Source of the DNA: Apoderus coryli
Lineage: Eukaryota; Arthropoda; Insecta; Coleoptera; Attelabidae
DNA: 64,000 nt
Assembly: GCA_911728435.2 (NCBI GenBank)
Contig: OU452201.1
Span: 27,094,001-27,158,000 of the forward strand
Direction of reading: 5' to 3'
In this document: positions 47,270 to 58,404 of the stretch, one piece after another
Numbering within the stretch: the stretch's first letter is position 1
Layout: the number at the start of each line of letters is the position of its first letter
Notes under the pieces: generated by a model
Told to the model about the DNA's origin: nothing
The model's input: only the letters and a program-made list of their open reading frames with translations
Database searches by the model: none
Position numbers and translations under genes: made by a program

Positions 47270-49130
47270 TTGTATATTTAACACAATAAAACATATTCTA
47301 GAAGCTACTGGGAGGACAAAAAGCTTTTTGGCTTTCACCATCGTACTTATTGTATGTACACATGCATTAACAGTAAATTACAAAAAAACTAATTATTCTA
47401 TTAGTTTATGCTTCTAAATTTGTTTTTTTTTTTTAATAAGAAGATTTTATTAGATTCTATTCGTTTTCTTTTTACACTTTTTGTTACATTTAATATCATA
47501 CATCAAGATTACAACAGTAATAAGAAAAAAGAACCAAATGTGACGGCGCTATACACTTCTACCAAAAGCTTCTTGCTACGAAATCTTTTTGTTACGGTTG
47601 TCACTTTTACTTCTCGCCTTTGCTTGTTCATATGTACCGAAATGATGTTTGGATATTCTTACAAAATTAATGAAGTGTAGTCAATTACATATATATATAT
47701 AATTTTTTTATGTAAAATTAATTAAAACTTTAAGATTTTTTTTCTAGATTCTCTATATGGATACTGCATATTTTTGTGTGTATCATATGATAATTAATGA
47801 TGATTTATTTTATGTACAGAAGTTTGTATTCTATTCCACAAAATGTTCTTGCTGATGGCTCATTCTTGAATGTTCATCTTATTGGTGCTATAATTTTTAA
47901 TCCCTTGAGATTTTATCAAGCGCCTTACTGCTGATTTTAGCCACATGTCTATTATTATTTGGAGTACGATTCCTGTATTTGAAGCCCTTTGTATGTCTGC
48001 CACTGGAGAGATATTGAGCGAGTCCAGCACAAATTTTTGAGGATATTCATTATGTTTGCGTGAATAAGCACGACGTTTTCCAAGTACAAAAAATTTCCGA
48101 CTCTCAGGTTTTTATTCATACGTACTCTGTACCTAATATTAGTTCTTAACTATTTCACTTTAACTAAATCATCAGCGTTGTCAGAAAATCGCTGGGAACA
48201 AAGAACATAGCGATTATACTATTTCATACCCCATAATATTATATTCCCACGAAATTTTCGAATACAGGAAAAAGGTAAAAATGAGCTACAGCTTTTGTAT
48301 AAATTGATATTTCAAAATATACAGAAATATAATTATTTTATCGTGGTTTGGGTGACAATAAAGGGTAGTTTTGACCATCAAATACACATGACAATATCGC
48401 ACCTTTTATACTGGTTCACAGAGGGTGTAATGAATCGGTACCATCACCTGCATATTAATTACATGTAGGAAGTGGTATGGTATGATTTGGGTTATGATAA
48501 TAATGTAGGTTCTATATATCCGGGAATGACCTTCATTTTTAATTTTTTTTTGATTACATATGAGTTGTAAGTAATATTAAAAATCTACTACATTCAATTT
48601 TATTATTATAAATTATTTCAAATTAAAAATTGCAACATACTATTATAACAAGCTGCTTTCAATTTTTTCTGTGTGACAACTTTGATTTATATGCAGACAA
48701 TACAAATTTAAGATAATATTCAAAAACTTCATTTCCATTTTGCCTTTGAGAACTATTTGTTGAACATTGCGTAATATATGCAGATTTACCTGAAATAGCT
48801 TTTTATTAACTATCTTGAAAAATTTAATAACTTCTTTTTAAGAAAGTCAACTTGACAATTTTTTACTATTTATATCTGATTTTTTTTTAAATGACATGGG
48901 ATAACTATACGTTTTTTTTTTTTAATTAAAAGTTAATAACAGATTGTAAACACACAATTTGAGATAATTTAGAGGTTATTACAACGTAAAAGTGAAAAAC
49001 GTGTGTACCAACTAAAATAGACTCGGTGAGAGGGTAATTTTTAATAAATAAGAATGGAAATAATTTGTAATGAACAAAGATAGATTTGTATTAAACATAG
49101 GTACGTATTACAATAAATAGATTTTCTCTT
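47270..49130. other. Non-coding, nothing recognised
   Basis: AT-rich; frame 47408-47680 is unsupported. No RNA feature seen. Confidence 0.45.
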
Positions 49131-49149
49131 ATTAAACCATTTTTCTTAG

Positions 49150-49330
49150 GGTAAGGTCCTCTAAAAAACTTTTTTTTTTAATTTTTAGCTTGTCTAATTT
49201 TATTTTAATTTTTATTTTTTTCACAACGACAATGGATTATCGTCTTCCTGGGGTGTTTTTCCATTTCGCTTTTCTTGAAATTAAATACATTAAACAGTTT
49301 TGTCATTAAAATTTAAAATATAAGATAACA
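49150..49330 (-). repeat. Repeat family 2, single copy
   Basis: The minus strand carries GAAGACGATAATCCATTGTC, then TTAGACAAGC and GAGGACCTTACCC, the same order as at 41.1 and 55.5 kb. AAACTGTTTAATGTATTTAA upstream is shared with 55.4 kb. No inverted partner. Confidence 0.65.
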
Positions 49331-50040
49331 TTTTAAAAAAGTAAAGTTAGAAATATTGGTGTAACAGGAAGTTACAAAGCGATTTTTATTTGCACTTCTG
49401 TGTAGTCAAGTTTGAAGAGAGTGATTGGAGACTTGGCAGCTCGGAGCATTAAGTCGACTCGAGTTGAAGCACATGTCTCCAAAAGCTCCGCCAGGTTCTC
49501 TTACCACAAAACTCTCTATTTTGGGGGTCTTGTCTCCGACTTCGGCGGAGTAAACTCTGAGTTGTAGAAGCGACGAAAAGCACGAATCTCCCCGTTGAGT
49601 AGTGTCTTTTAAGCTTTACGGTTTGATGAATGCGTATAGGCAAAGATTAATCTACACAATAGATAGTCAGCGTATATGGGAAAGAAAACAAAAATTGAAA
49701 CTGTCTCGACACGAGCTACATCTATTAGAAAAACATGTAACCATGGAAATTATGGAAATTGTAGATGGTGTTATATGTATTGTGTTGAAATAAAATAATC
49801 ATATGGGCAATGTTAGACAAGGACGAGTATACTTTCCCCTACGAGGTGGGAGTTTGTTTTTATATTATAGGTATCATATATGTACTACTGTGCAGCAGTG
49901 TTTTTTGTCGGTTAATATAAAATTATATGGTATACGTACACCTATCTACGCAAAGATTAATGTGTATGGACGAAAATAAAAGAAATTACTATAATAGTAT
50001 AAATATACAGGGCTGGTTCATTAAATGTTTTAGACAATAA
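49331..50040. other. Non-coding; GC-richer island at 49400-49620
   Basis: The 49400-49620 segment is less AT-rich than its flanks, but its frames (49449-49643 minus, 49602-49793 plus) match nothing I know. It could be decayed element sequence. Confidence 0.35.
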
Positions 50041-50042
50041 TT

Positions 50043-50078
50043 TTAAATGACTAAAATAATATTATTTTAGTCATTTAA
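50043..50078. repeat. 36-bp perfect palindrome
   Basis: TTAAATGACTAAAATAAT is followed immediately by its exact reverse complement with no spacer. A TACAGGGCTGG element-like end lies 35 bp to the left. Confidence 0.9.
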
Positions 50079-50079
50079 T

Positions 50080-51735
50080 TTTAAATTTCGGATATAAGGA
50101 TGCATCAAAAAGTTATATTTAAATTAACGAAATTTGGCGTTATAGATAGGACTTCCGCTTATTATCTGATTCAGTTTTAAGGATCAAACTCAAACAGCAG
50201 ATTCAACTTGTTAACATTATGAAAAAATAAATCTCAGACTCATACAGGCGTGAAATGCTACCCTAACTTTTTTATGCACATTTTTTGCGTGTGTTTCAAT
50301 TCGGAGATGTAAAATCTAACAAATTATATACGTAATAAATGTATCCTTCTGTGATATTGATAGAAAGTCATCGTTATCGCGTATTATCGATTTTAAGAAA
50401 TGTTAATATTAAAAAGGCTGTGCTTTTTACAAGTTGCTGAAGTAAATAAGGTTTGAAATTTCCAGCATGACAATAATTATTTAAAAAAATACGGTTTCGA
50501 AATGCAGGATGTAAAAAATTAGAATTTTTAATCTGTTTTTAACGAAAATTTAAATCTATTGAGAAACATGGTTCAGGGTTTTTGTGAAATGTATTTTACT
50601 CCAAAGATTCTACTCATCGATTATAACCGAATTAATTTACTCAAAAATATCTATACTAGTAAAATAACACAATTATCACAATTAGGTTCAAATTCTGCAA
50701 CGCCGATTTGAAAAAAAACTTACAGCCTCCTTAATATTGGTTTTTGTGCAATTATCATAAAACTTTAAAAAACTAACGATTTATGTAGATTGTATTGTTA
50801 ACACGTTTCATAAAAAAATAATATATTATTTACATAAGTACTTAGTAAGTTTAAGATAGTATTCTGATAAAACTAGTACATCTTTTTACAAAGTTTTATT
50901 TTTAGAAATATCAAAGATCGAGAGCGTTATTAAAAAATTTATTGTTATGGGGATTTTTGCACACCCTGTAATTTTGGTATAGGGTTAACTTACGCGATTA
51001 TGTTATTAGTCTTTAATATACCAAACTTCTAAGTAGATTCAATTAAAATTTCCGTTTTGATGCCTTAATAAACAAAACAAACAATGTGTAAACCTATGAA
51101 ATTTTTTTTTTAACCTATATACTTAGATTTATATCATTTTAAAAACTAACCTCATTACATTAAATCTTTCTATAACGCTCTCGATATTTGATATTTCTAG
51201 ATATACAGCTATTAAGCGTTATATAATATACAGGGTGGCCCATTAGTGTGTGGGCGGAAGATAGCTAGCTCAATCTATAAGCGATAGACAAAAAAATCCT
51301 TTACAAAATTTTAGGACCTGAAGAGATCTACAACCAAAAATGTTTTTAATTACATAGGGTAGTTCACAAACGCGCAGCGGACCAAACCTGCTTTTTCTTG
51401 ATGCGACACTCTGTATATTTTAACATATATAAATGCCGCTCTAAAGGACAAGAAAAATGACATACGGGTTGCCTAGGTGCAGTAGTTTTTGAAATATTTG
51501 TAAATAAGGGTTAATTTTGACATAAATTTAAGGCGTTGACTAACTACAGAAACAAAAAAAAATAATTTTTCGAGAGGGGTCCAAAAAGTGTTTAAATCGA
51601 TCTTGTATATCGAAAACTACATGTGTTACACAAAATATGGTTATGATATGATGTTCCATGTCTAATTTGTCCAAAAAGTCAGTTTTTCTGTTAAAAGGCC
51701 GAGAACCTGTGAAGTGAGCTTACCTCTTACGCCCA
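50080..51735. other. Non-coding with a small inverted repeat and element ends
   Basis: Arms 50904-50931 (AAATATCAAAGATCGAGAGC) and 51172-51199 (complement) pair across about 240 bp. CACCCTGTA (50963) and TACAGGGTGG (51227) ends lie inside and beside it. No gene. Confidence 0.5.
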
Positions 51736-51876
51736 CGTATTAACCCATTAATTCCCAAGCTTGGAAAATCAAACAATTTCGGTGATTTTAGTTTATTTTA
51801 TTATTAAACCTATGTCCAAATAACTGTTTATCGGGTTAAAAAAAAATACAAGTTTTTAGTTTTCTTACAAAAAAAT

Positions 51877-51892
51877 GTTGCGTATACGCAAC
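51877..51892. promoter_or_regulatory. Left subterminal palindrome of the piggyBac element
   Basis: GTTGCGTATACGCAAC is a perfect 16-bp palindrome followed by ATTGGGATT. The identical palindrome lies on the other side at 52918-52933. Such repeated subterminal motifs are candidate transposase-binding sites. Confidence 0.6.
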
Positions 51893-52001
51893 ATTGGGAT
51901 TTACGGTAAACAAATACTACTACTACTTAGTGTGAAATATTTCAAAACAGTTTGTGTGAAGATGCACCTTAAATTTAGCACACATGTATATTGTGTTGTT
52001 T

Positions 52002-52655
52002 TTACACTGTCAGCATCTTCTTCTTGCTTTGTTGTCTTTTGACCAATAGAGTTTTGTAGCTGGTAACCGTATGGTATCCCGAAAAAATGAGTATGCCGAA
52101 AAATCGCTTTAGGCTTGTTTTATCAATATCAAATGAATGCCTATTATTGTCGTGAGCATATTTTCTTCTACGAGTATAATATATTATTTTTTCCCAAACT
52201 TCGTCACTGAAGTACAAGGAAAAAACTTCAAAAGGGCTTTTTCCACAAACTCTGTTTTCAATTTGTTCCAAGATATTATTTTCTTCATTATGTGGTCCTG
52301 TTGTATATATTGGGGTCTCTTTTCTCCACTTCGGTAGAGTTTTCTTCGACTTCATTTTTATATTTTTTGCACATAGTTTTGCTTTTTTTGAATTTGACGG
52401 TAAAGATTCATCATCTAAGGCTTCAGAAGTATCAGGCAAATTTGCGTGTATTTCGTAGGTCCCCGCAACATCTGATAAATCTTCAACGTTTTCACATATA
52501 TTTTCGTCAAGCTCCTCTTCGTCTGTAAGTGCATCTACGGGTGGCGGAATATATACTGCATCCACGGTATCAGTCTGCAGTAAATCCTCATCCTCCTCCA
52601 ATATAGCTAAAAGCTCAGCAGATAACTAAGGCATTCTGTTTTTCCAAGACATCAT
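52002..52655 (-). pseudogene. piggyBac transposase, N-terminal part
   Basis: Reading on the minus strand from ATG at 52655 (MMSWKNRMP), codon 10 is a stop, then LSAELLAILEEDEDLLQ and an open frame to 52002. An acidic N-terminal region (residues about 19-90) is followed by a basic stretch (KIKMKSKKTLPKWRK), then the start of the DDE domain: GKSPFEVFSLYFSDEVWEKI, then KTSLKRFFGILIFSGYHTVT. The piggyBac family runs to about 550-600 residues with three catalytic Asp residues further on; all are absent because the frame leaves the family after GYHTVTSY. The premature stop and C-terminal deletion make it dead. Plus-strand frames 52137-52528 are shadows. Confidence 0.85.
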
Positions 52656-52917
52656 TATAACCAAACAAATTATTTAAAAAAAAATTAACAAACAGAACCA
52701 TAATTATCACTTACTTCAAGTCAATATTTTCCAGAGCTTCACTTTATATTTTATATATAATATAATTTTAAATCACAATAATTATAACTTAGTATCTTTG
52801 TTGACACTCACTAAGAAGAATCACACACAAATTATATAAGAAACAAAATAAATGCTACCTAATTGTGGGTCAGCGAAGGGCGCGACATTATGGCGCCTTC
52901 TTACCGGAATTCCCAAC

Positions 52918-52933
52918 GTTGCGTATACGCAAC
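52918..52933. promoter_or_regulatory. Right subterminal palindrome of the piggyBac element
   Basis: A second copy of GTTGCGTATACGCAAC, preceded by CCCAAC. A truncated version (TTTACGCAACGTTGGGG) lies at the right tip, about 53260-53276. Confidence 0.6.
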
Positions 52934-53289
52934 ATTAGGAAAAATGATCCGATATGCAAAAACTATACATGTTTTGTAAAATATCATATAACGCCCTTTT
53001 TACTAAAGATCATGGGAATCTAAATCCATAATTTGAAATATCTCATCCGTTTCTGTGTCAGACAAATAGATTGACGAATATATGAAATGATAAATCTCAA
53101 AATGTTGCGAGTTCATAAATTCGCACAAAAGAAATATCTTAACTCTGTCGACATATTTCTTAAAACGTAAAGTCTTTGTTGTATTTTGAAAAAATTGTAG
53201 CAACAAAAAAGTATTTTTTTTACTGGCACATTGGAAAAAAAAATTTAAAAAATGTTTCGTTTACGCAACGTTGGGGATTAATGGGTTAA

Positions 53290-54150
53290 GTACTAAGTGT
53301 CAGTTATCAGTTATAATTTTTTATTTTCCAAGAAAGCGAAACGAGATATTTAAAACGGCATTGCGCCGCCCTCATGTATACCTCCGGGGGCGGCATCGAA
53401 AATCGCTACACGTCACAAACTTGTAAATGCTTAGAACTACCCCTATGTCAAATTTCTATTTTCTATCTTTTTTGTTTGATACCCAAAGCCCTATTCCTAC
53501 CGAACTTATTATTTACCCGAAGAAACATTAAAAAGAAGTAAAATTTAAGTACCTAAGCCTATAAAGTGGAACTTATACCTGAATTTATAACCCATTTTCT
53601 GCATCGATCTTCTTCTTTAGGAAATCGAAAGAAATGTACCTCTCGATTGTTTCTGTAACTGTTGTTACAATTTCGAAAAGCACATTGGTTACGACTTAAT
53701 TTCGAATTGTTTCTTTCCATTTTCACAAAACACAAAAATTATTTAGTCACTAACTAGGAAGTTTCTCAAATAAAAAAAAAACACAACACAAAATAATATA
53801 ATTAGTCTAAAATTAGAAAAACACAAAATAAGTTAAAAAATATTCACAAAAAAAATAACTGCGCAGCCAAAGATTAAATTTAATTTAATATATTAGGTAA
53901 TTCTCTTCAAAACAAAATCAGTAGGTATGAAAACAACCATAATATGTATACCTAATATAATATAGGTAGCACTGATAATTTTTTTATTATAGGTATTATA
54001 AGATCTACAACAATCTTGTTACATCTTTGCCACATTGTCTACGTGAAATATTTAAAATATATGTAATAAATTGAAAAAGTATCTAGTCAATTCTTAAGTG
54101 GAGTTATAATTTTGACAAAGAATAATGTACATTAATACCTACTTGATTTC
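53290..54150. other. Non-coding, nothing recognised
   Basis: AT-rich with A-rich runs; no supported feature. Confidence 0.45.
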
Positions 54151-54215
54151 GGTATTGGTATAAAAGTCTAATATCCACGAAATAAATTTAATATACCTAA
54201 TAATCATTAATCCAT

Positions 54216-54261
54216 GCCATACAACATGTTTCAAGACTAGACCAGTCCCATAAACAGTGGC
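54216..54261 (-). ncRNA. Hammerhead J1, decayed
   Basis: CUGUUUA in place of CUGAUGA, stem II GGGAC/GUCUU partly paired, GAAA and ACAUGU kept, GCCA stem I strand kept. Expected to be inactive. Confidence 0.65.
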
Positions 54262-54387
54262 GAGCAATAATTAAATCAAAAGCTTTTAGCTTTTAGATAT
54301 TTAGATTTTTTTTATATACATCAACAAATTATTACAATGGAGCCAGAAGTATGTTTCTATCTAAAAGCTTTTCATTTAATGATTGTT

Positions 54388-54433
54388 CGCCACTGATCAT
54401 GGGACTGGTCTAGTCTTGAAACATGTATGACAT
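54388..54433 (+). ncRNA. Hammerhead J2, decayed
   Basis: CUGAUCA in place of CUGAUGA (one core change), the same stem II as J1, GAAA, ACAUGU, GUA triplet. Stem I GCCA/UGAC has one mismatch. Probably inactive. Confidence 0.68.
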
Positions 54434-54741
54434 GGATTAAATATTATTATATTAAATTTAATTCATAGAGATAAGGCTTTTATTTCAATACTGTACTTGT
54501 AATAAATCACCCTGTGTGTTTCTTTTACCGACGAATCGGCAACAGCACGACACACACCACATTCGCTTGTTTTTTTTTCTACCCTCCCTACGTATCCCCT
54601 CCAGATTAATACAGAATTTCATCAATCTCTCTCTCTGACAATACAGCATTGTCGGTGCATAACTGTTGCAAATGATGTAAATAATTGTTATACGTTGCGT
54701 TTTGTTTCTGATATTAATAAACTACAAAACGGTTTCTGGCT

Positions 54742-54957
54742 GTGACAATACTGCTCTATGCTTTACACGCTAGTCTACGCCACGTAGTGGCTGGCATACT
54801 TAGAGATGTTCTCATTTTAATGCATTGGGCTGACTATCTATTGTGTAGATTAATCTTTGGTATAGGTACAGTATTAATGTTAATTATAAATTTTAAATAT
54901 TTTCTGAAAGTGAAATTACCGAAAAGATCGGCTGTGTCGTCTAAGATGATTTTGATG
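54742..54957 (+). CDS. Candidate exon of an unidentified membrane protein
   Basis: A 72-codon frame reads MTILLYALHASLRHVVAGIL, then DVLILMHWADYLLCRLIFGI and GTVLMLIINFKYF, then a basic LKVKLPKRSAVSSKM. It has one strong hydrophobic segment (about residues 22-54) followed by positive residues, as in a membrane-anchored N-terminus. The frame closes immediately at a consensus-like 5' splice site (GAT|GTAAGT, donor at about 54957), so it could be a first coding exon ending there. I cannot identify the family. It lies just right of a hammerhead foldback and is not transposon-like. Chance remains possible. Confidence 0.3.
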
Positions 54958-54960
54958 TAA

Positions 54961-55410
54961 GTACAAATTTTTAAATATTCTATTTAATAATTGTTCTTTT
55001 TTAATTAAATTGATTTCTGTAGATTCTTTAAATAATTAAATAAATAACAGTTAGTAAAATATATTTGACTTTCCTTTTTTTTTATCTTAAAATAGTTTTC
55101 TAAATCTAATAGAGTAACTAACTGGGAGACGTAGTTCAAATACAGACCGTCACTCGTTTACGAGGGAGAATCCTTAAGAACCTCTTTTGTGAGCGTGATG
55201 TACGTTGTCGATTCTCGAGTAGTTCTATAAGGCAAGCGATTAAATTATTAACACCAAAAGAATAGAATTGATAAATTCAAACCCCTTTTCTATATTCTAT
55301 ACTAATTTTAATGCGGAGGAGGCCGCTTACCTTAATTTTCTAATACTATTTGTGACATATTGGAGGCTCGCTATATATATTCATATATTTATTGAGACAT
55401 TATATTTTAA
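54961..55410. other. Non-coding, nothing recognised
   Basis: Would be intron if the exon at 54742 is real. No other feature. Confidence 0.4.
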
Positions 55411-55414
55411 ATTT

Positions 55415-55600
55415 TAGTAACAAAACTGTTTAATGTATTTAATTTTAAGAATAGCGAAATTGAATAACACCTGATGAAGACGATAAACTATTATAAAAAG
55501 CAAAAAAAAAAAAAAAAGAAAATTAGGCAAGTGAAATGTAAACTTCGCTAAAAATTAAGAAAAGTTTTTTAGAGAACCTTAAACCCAAAGAAAAAATAAA
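55415..55600 (+). repeat. Repeat family 2, plus copy
   Basis: AAACTGTTTAATGTATTTAA, then ACACCTGATGAAGACGATAA, then ATTAGGCAAGTGAAATGTAA and GAGAACCTTAAACCCAAAG: the full order of the family at 41.0-41.2 kb. Here the core retains CTGATGA. Confidence 0.72.
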
Positions 55601-55604
55601 TAAA

Positions 55605-56345
55605 TTGATTGTAGCTAATAACACAGCAACTGAAAATAATTATTGTTGTCACATTCGAACTATTATCTGGGTAAAACTCAGCGATCCAAAATAGGACGAT
55701 ATGAGTGGAGTGTCCTTTTGTTAGAATAAATCCTGACTATTGTGAAAATACTGGAATCTATTATATGAAATTATTTTTTTTAACCTGATTGATAAAACAA
55801 ACTATCTGCGATATATGAACACTTATAATAACACTCTTTTTATACCTACATGAAACAGATTACAATCTGATTAAATCAAAAAAGAAAATGTAACAATAAA
55901 AAACTTCCAACTACTAAACAAACATTGTGGGAGTGAATTGTAGGACTATTGAAAGGAAATAAAATAAAAAATACATATCTTGATTTCGTTATTGTGAATT
56001 ATGACTGTTTAGATAATATTTTTGTTATGAGTTTGATAGGTACGTATATTATGTTCATTTTTTATATATAATCATTAATTCTCTAAAAGAAAGAGTTGCA
56101 TTTTTTGGGTCTAAGATCGGTTGGGGAGATAGAAAAATATTTTTTGTCTGTGAAAACTAACAACACACCAACACACAACGTCTAGGCACTTCAATAGATA
56201 TAGTTTTGTGCTCTGAATAAACTCCTTTTATTCTAAAAATATATTATTCAGATCTTTTGTACAAGAGTAATGGGCCATACAATGAATAAATATCATAATA
56301 TTCATAATACGCTCTCGTGAATTTTGAGCTTATGAAGGTTTACTA
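55605..56345. other. Non-coding, nothing recognised
   Basis: No supported feature. Confidence 0.4.
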
Positions 56346-56778
56346 GGATAAACCACCCAGTTATCGGACACTTAAGGAATTTTCTACGCAAATATTACTT
56401 TCACGTGAGTACGTTAGAGAGTAGGTCTGTGATTCTGGTATCAAATGAAACGTATGTTAATATGACATGTACATCAATATTTAATTTTGTTGTTATTTTG
56501 ACGAATTTTCGATAAAACATGAATATATCGTTTTGTTTGGAAAATCTTAGTAATTGGACATTTTTCTTAATTATCGAACAGCACAAAATTTAATTATTGG
56601 ACATCAAATAGAAGTGATTTTAAGAACTAATATTATGGAGATTAGTTATATATTATTTTATTCTGGCAGTTCAGACAATAAATAACCACAGTTTCGTGTA
56701 AAATATTTTATTGGGTACTACAAATTTAATATCTAATGCCCATATTTGAAAGGTACATTTTTATACATAGCAAAAAGG

Positions 56779-57033
56779 TCATCTCTCTTCAGTAGCACCA
56801 CTAGTATATGTGTTTTCCATTTGCGTCAGTTTCGTTATTTTTAATGTTCTCTTTGGTTTATTCTTCTGGTAAATCAATTGAGCTTTGAATTTTGACGTTA
56901 TTATTCTTACTGTTATACCCATTATTACTGAAGTATATTTCTTGACTGACCTTTCCTTAACATTCAGATTGACAATCGAACGCAAACTCCAGCTCTTCTT
57001 TTCACTCTCCTCCTTGTAACAAATGTGACTCAA
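56779..57033 (-). pseudogene. C-terminal remnant frame in the pogo-like element
   Basis: An 84-codon basic frame (SEKKSWSLRSIVNLNVKERS, KRTLKITKLTQMENTY) with no recognised domain. Its place and orientation suggest it is the distal part of the element's coding sequence. Identity uncertain. Confidence 0.35.
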
Positions 57034-57220
57034 AAATAAATCTTTTCCCTCTAGCTTTTTCTGTTCATCCTCTAATAACTATAGCGAACATATTTTTTCC
57101 AAATGTTCCAGATAATTTTTTTAAGTTATCAACAATGAGATACGTTCTATGTGACGTTTGTTTTTTCTCTCAGGCGTTGGTGGATTTGATAAGTATGCCG
57201 AAATATTTTTGACTTCTGTA

Positions 57221-57538
57221 CTACCCATACTGCTGCTTTCTAATTACATTTTTAATAATGTGCTTGTTTCTTATATCTTGGATATCAGGTGAGTCCGGTG
57301 GATTGATAACTTCCTTTTGGGTAAAATCAACATTAGTTTGACTCATGTGTTCCAAATGTCTTGGAGGATGTGTCTCTTTTTCATTAGTTGGTTCGTATTC
57401 TAAGGAAAAACTATTTTCTTCGCGCTGTACAACATGTTTTAGACAAGCGCTTGAATCCGTTGATAAATGACCGTCTATTTCTTCGCAAATTTTGGTACGT
57501 TTATTCTCCAGAGAATTATTATGGGTATAAATACGCAT
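57221..57538 (-). pseudogene. Acidic tail remnant of pogo-like transposase
   Basis: A 105-codon frame rich in Glu, Asp, Ser and Thr (STDSSACLKHVV, YEPTNEKETHPPRHLEH, NPPDSPDIQDIRNKH). Pogo/Tigger-type transposases often end in an acidic, low-complexity tail after the DDE domain. It lies directly downstream of the N-terminal HTH remnant, so the catalytic core between them has been deleted. Confidence 0.5.
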
Positions 57539-57559
57539 ACAATGAGTTATAATTTTACA

Positions 57560-57790
57560 TCGTTTTTTGTCATAAAACGTACTTCACTAATTCCAGCTCT
57601 GCTAATGCAGTATGAATTGGCGAGGGACCGGAAGTATCCTAATGTCCAGGATTTTTTAATTTGAACTGCAGCGTTAATTTTGGAACGCCATGTTTTTGCC
57701 GCTGGTGCAAATAAAGATTATTGCTCCTTATACATTGACTGCATCGTCTATATTACTCCTGTCATTTACGCTTCTTTTAGGCATGATTTT
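57560..57790 (-). pseudogene. pogo-like transposase N-terminal HTH remnant
   Basis: Minus strand from about 57784: MPKRSVNDRSNIDDAVNV then a stop. In a shifted frame (about 57690-57570) it continues HGVPKLTLQFKLKNPGH, TSGPSPIHTALAELELVKYV. The MPKR start and GVPxxTLxxKxKNP ... GPxPxLTxxEExxLVxWI order is the Psq-type helix-turn-helix and CENP-B-like start of pogo-family transposases. At least one frameshift and stops break it. Confidence 0.72.
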
Positions 57791-58404
57791 ATTGAAAAGG
57801 TCCTTTCAAACCTAGGGCATAAAATAAAATTTAGTTATTGGACACGTTTTTAATTAGTTATTGGACAACTGTCTAATAACTAGTTATAAAAAAAGATAGA
57901 ATAATGGAATTCATATTCAGAAAAAGAGAGTGAAGTATGCTGCAAATGTGAAAAAAAAAGAAAAAAAATATTGTCTAGATTAGTAATTGGACAGATGTCC
58001 AATCACTGATTTTTGGCTTTTTTATTTACCTAGTTATTGGACACCCGCTCAAAACCCACCCTTGATGATTTATATTTCTAAAGTCTTCATTATTTATCGC
58101 ATTAAGTAACTTGTTAATAATATACATGGTTAGGCAGTACAAGTATTTGATTTTTATAATTATTTGCAAATATACAAACAACTGAACAGACCTTAGAACT
58201 TTATTAAAAATACACCATTCACAAAACATGAATGAACAAAGGCACAGTTCCCACTAAAACAACGTTTGATGTTAAGGCGACGTGGGTTCAGATCAACTCT
58301 CTAACCAATAGAGTCGGCATGTATGGGGTTTCAAATGAAGTAATACTCTTAAAAATCTTATTTCAGTTTAATAAACACACTTTGTCCAATAACTGGGTGG
58401 TTTA

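Larger units (their letters stand above)
51744..53285. mobile_element. piggyBac element, internally deleted, with TTAA duplications
   Basis: TTAA at 51740-51743 and 53286-53289 flanks a 1542-bp element whose ends are CCCATTAATTCCCAA and the complement of CCCATTAATCCCCAA. TTAA target duplication and CCC-type termini are the hallmark of piggyBac. It contains only the N-terminal part of a transposase on the minus strand. Subterminal palindromes GTTGCGTATACGCAAC lie at both sides, with a third partial copy at the right tip. Movement would need a transposase supplied elsewhere. Confidence 0.92.
54151..54495. mobile_element. Foldback element with two decayed hammerheads
   Basis: The left end (CGGTATTGGTATAAAAG) is complementary to the right end (CTTTTATTTCAATACTG), and pairing continues through both hammerhead motifs to about 54300 and 54350. 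A further member of the hammerhead foldback group, with the stem II sequence of G (GGGAC...GTC). Confidence 0.75.
56351..58402. mobile_element. pogo-like DNA transposon, internally deleted, with TA duplications
   Basis: Terminal inverted repeats AACCACCCAGTTATCGGACA (left) and its near-perfect complement at the right (one difference, TTATTGGACA) are flanked by TA at 56349-56350 and 58403-58404. The motif TTATTGGACA or TAATTGGACA recurs at several internal sites near both ends (about 56553, 56592, 57833, 57856, 57980, 58024). Minus-strand coding remnants carry a pogo-type N-terminus and an acidic tail, but no DDE core. TA duplication fits the Tc1/mariner/pogo superfamily. Confidence 0.87.

Noticed and set aside
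48155..48185. Minus-strand GCTGATGATTTAGTTAAAGTGAAA
   Set aside because: The possible stem II leaves two unpaired bases before GAAA, and there is no cleavage triplet with matching stem I.
52137..52528. Plus-strand frames
   Set aside because: Shadows of the minus-strand piggyBac transposase.
58255..58330. Possible tRNA-like B box (GGGTTCAGATCAAC)
   Set aside because: No A box at the right distance and no cloverleaf. It lies inside the pogo-like element.
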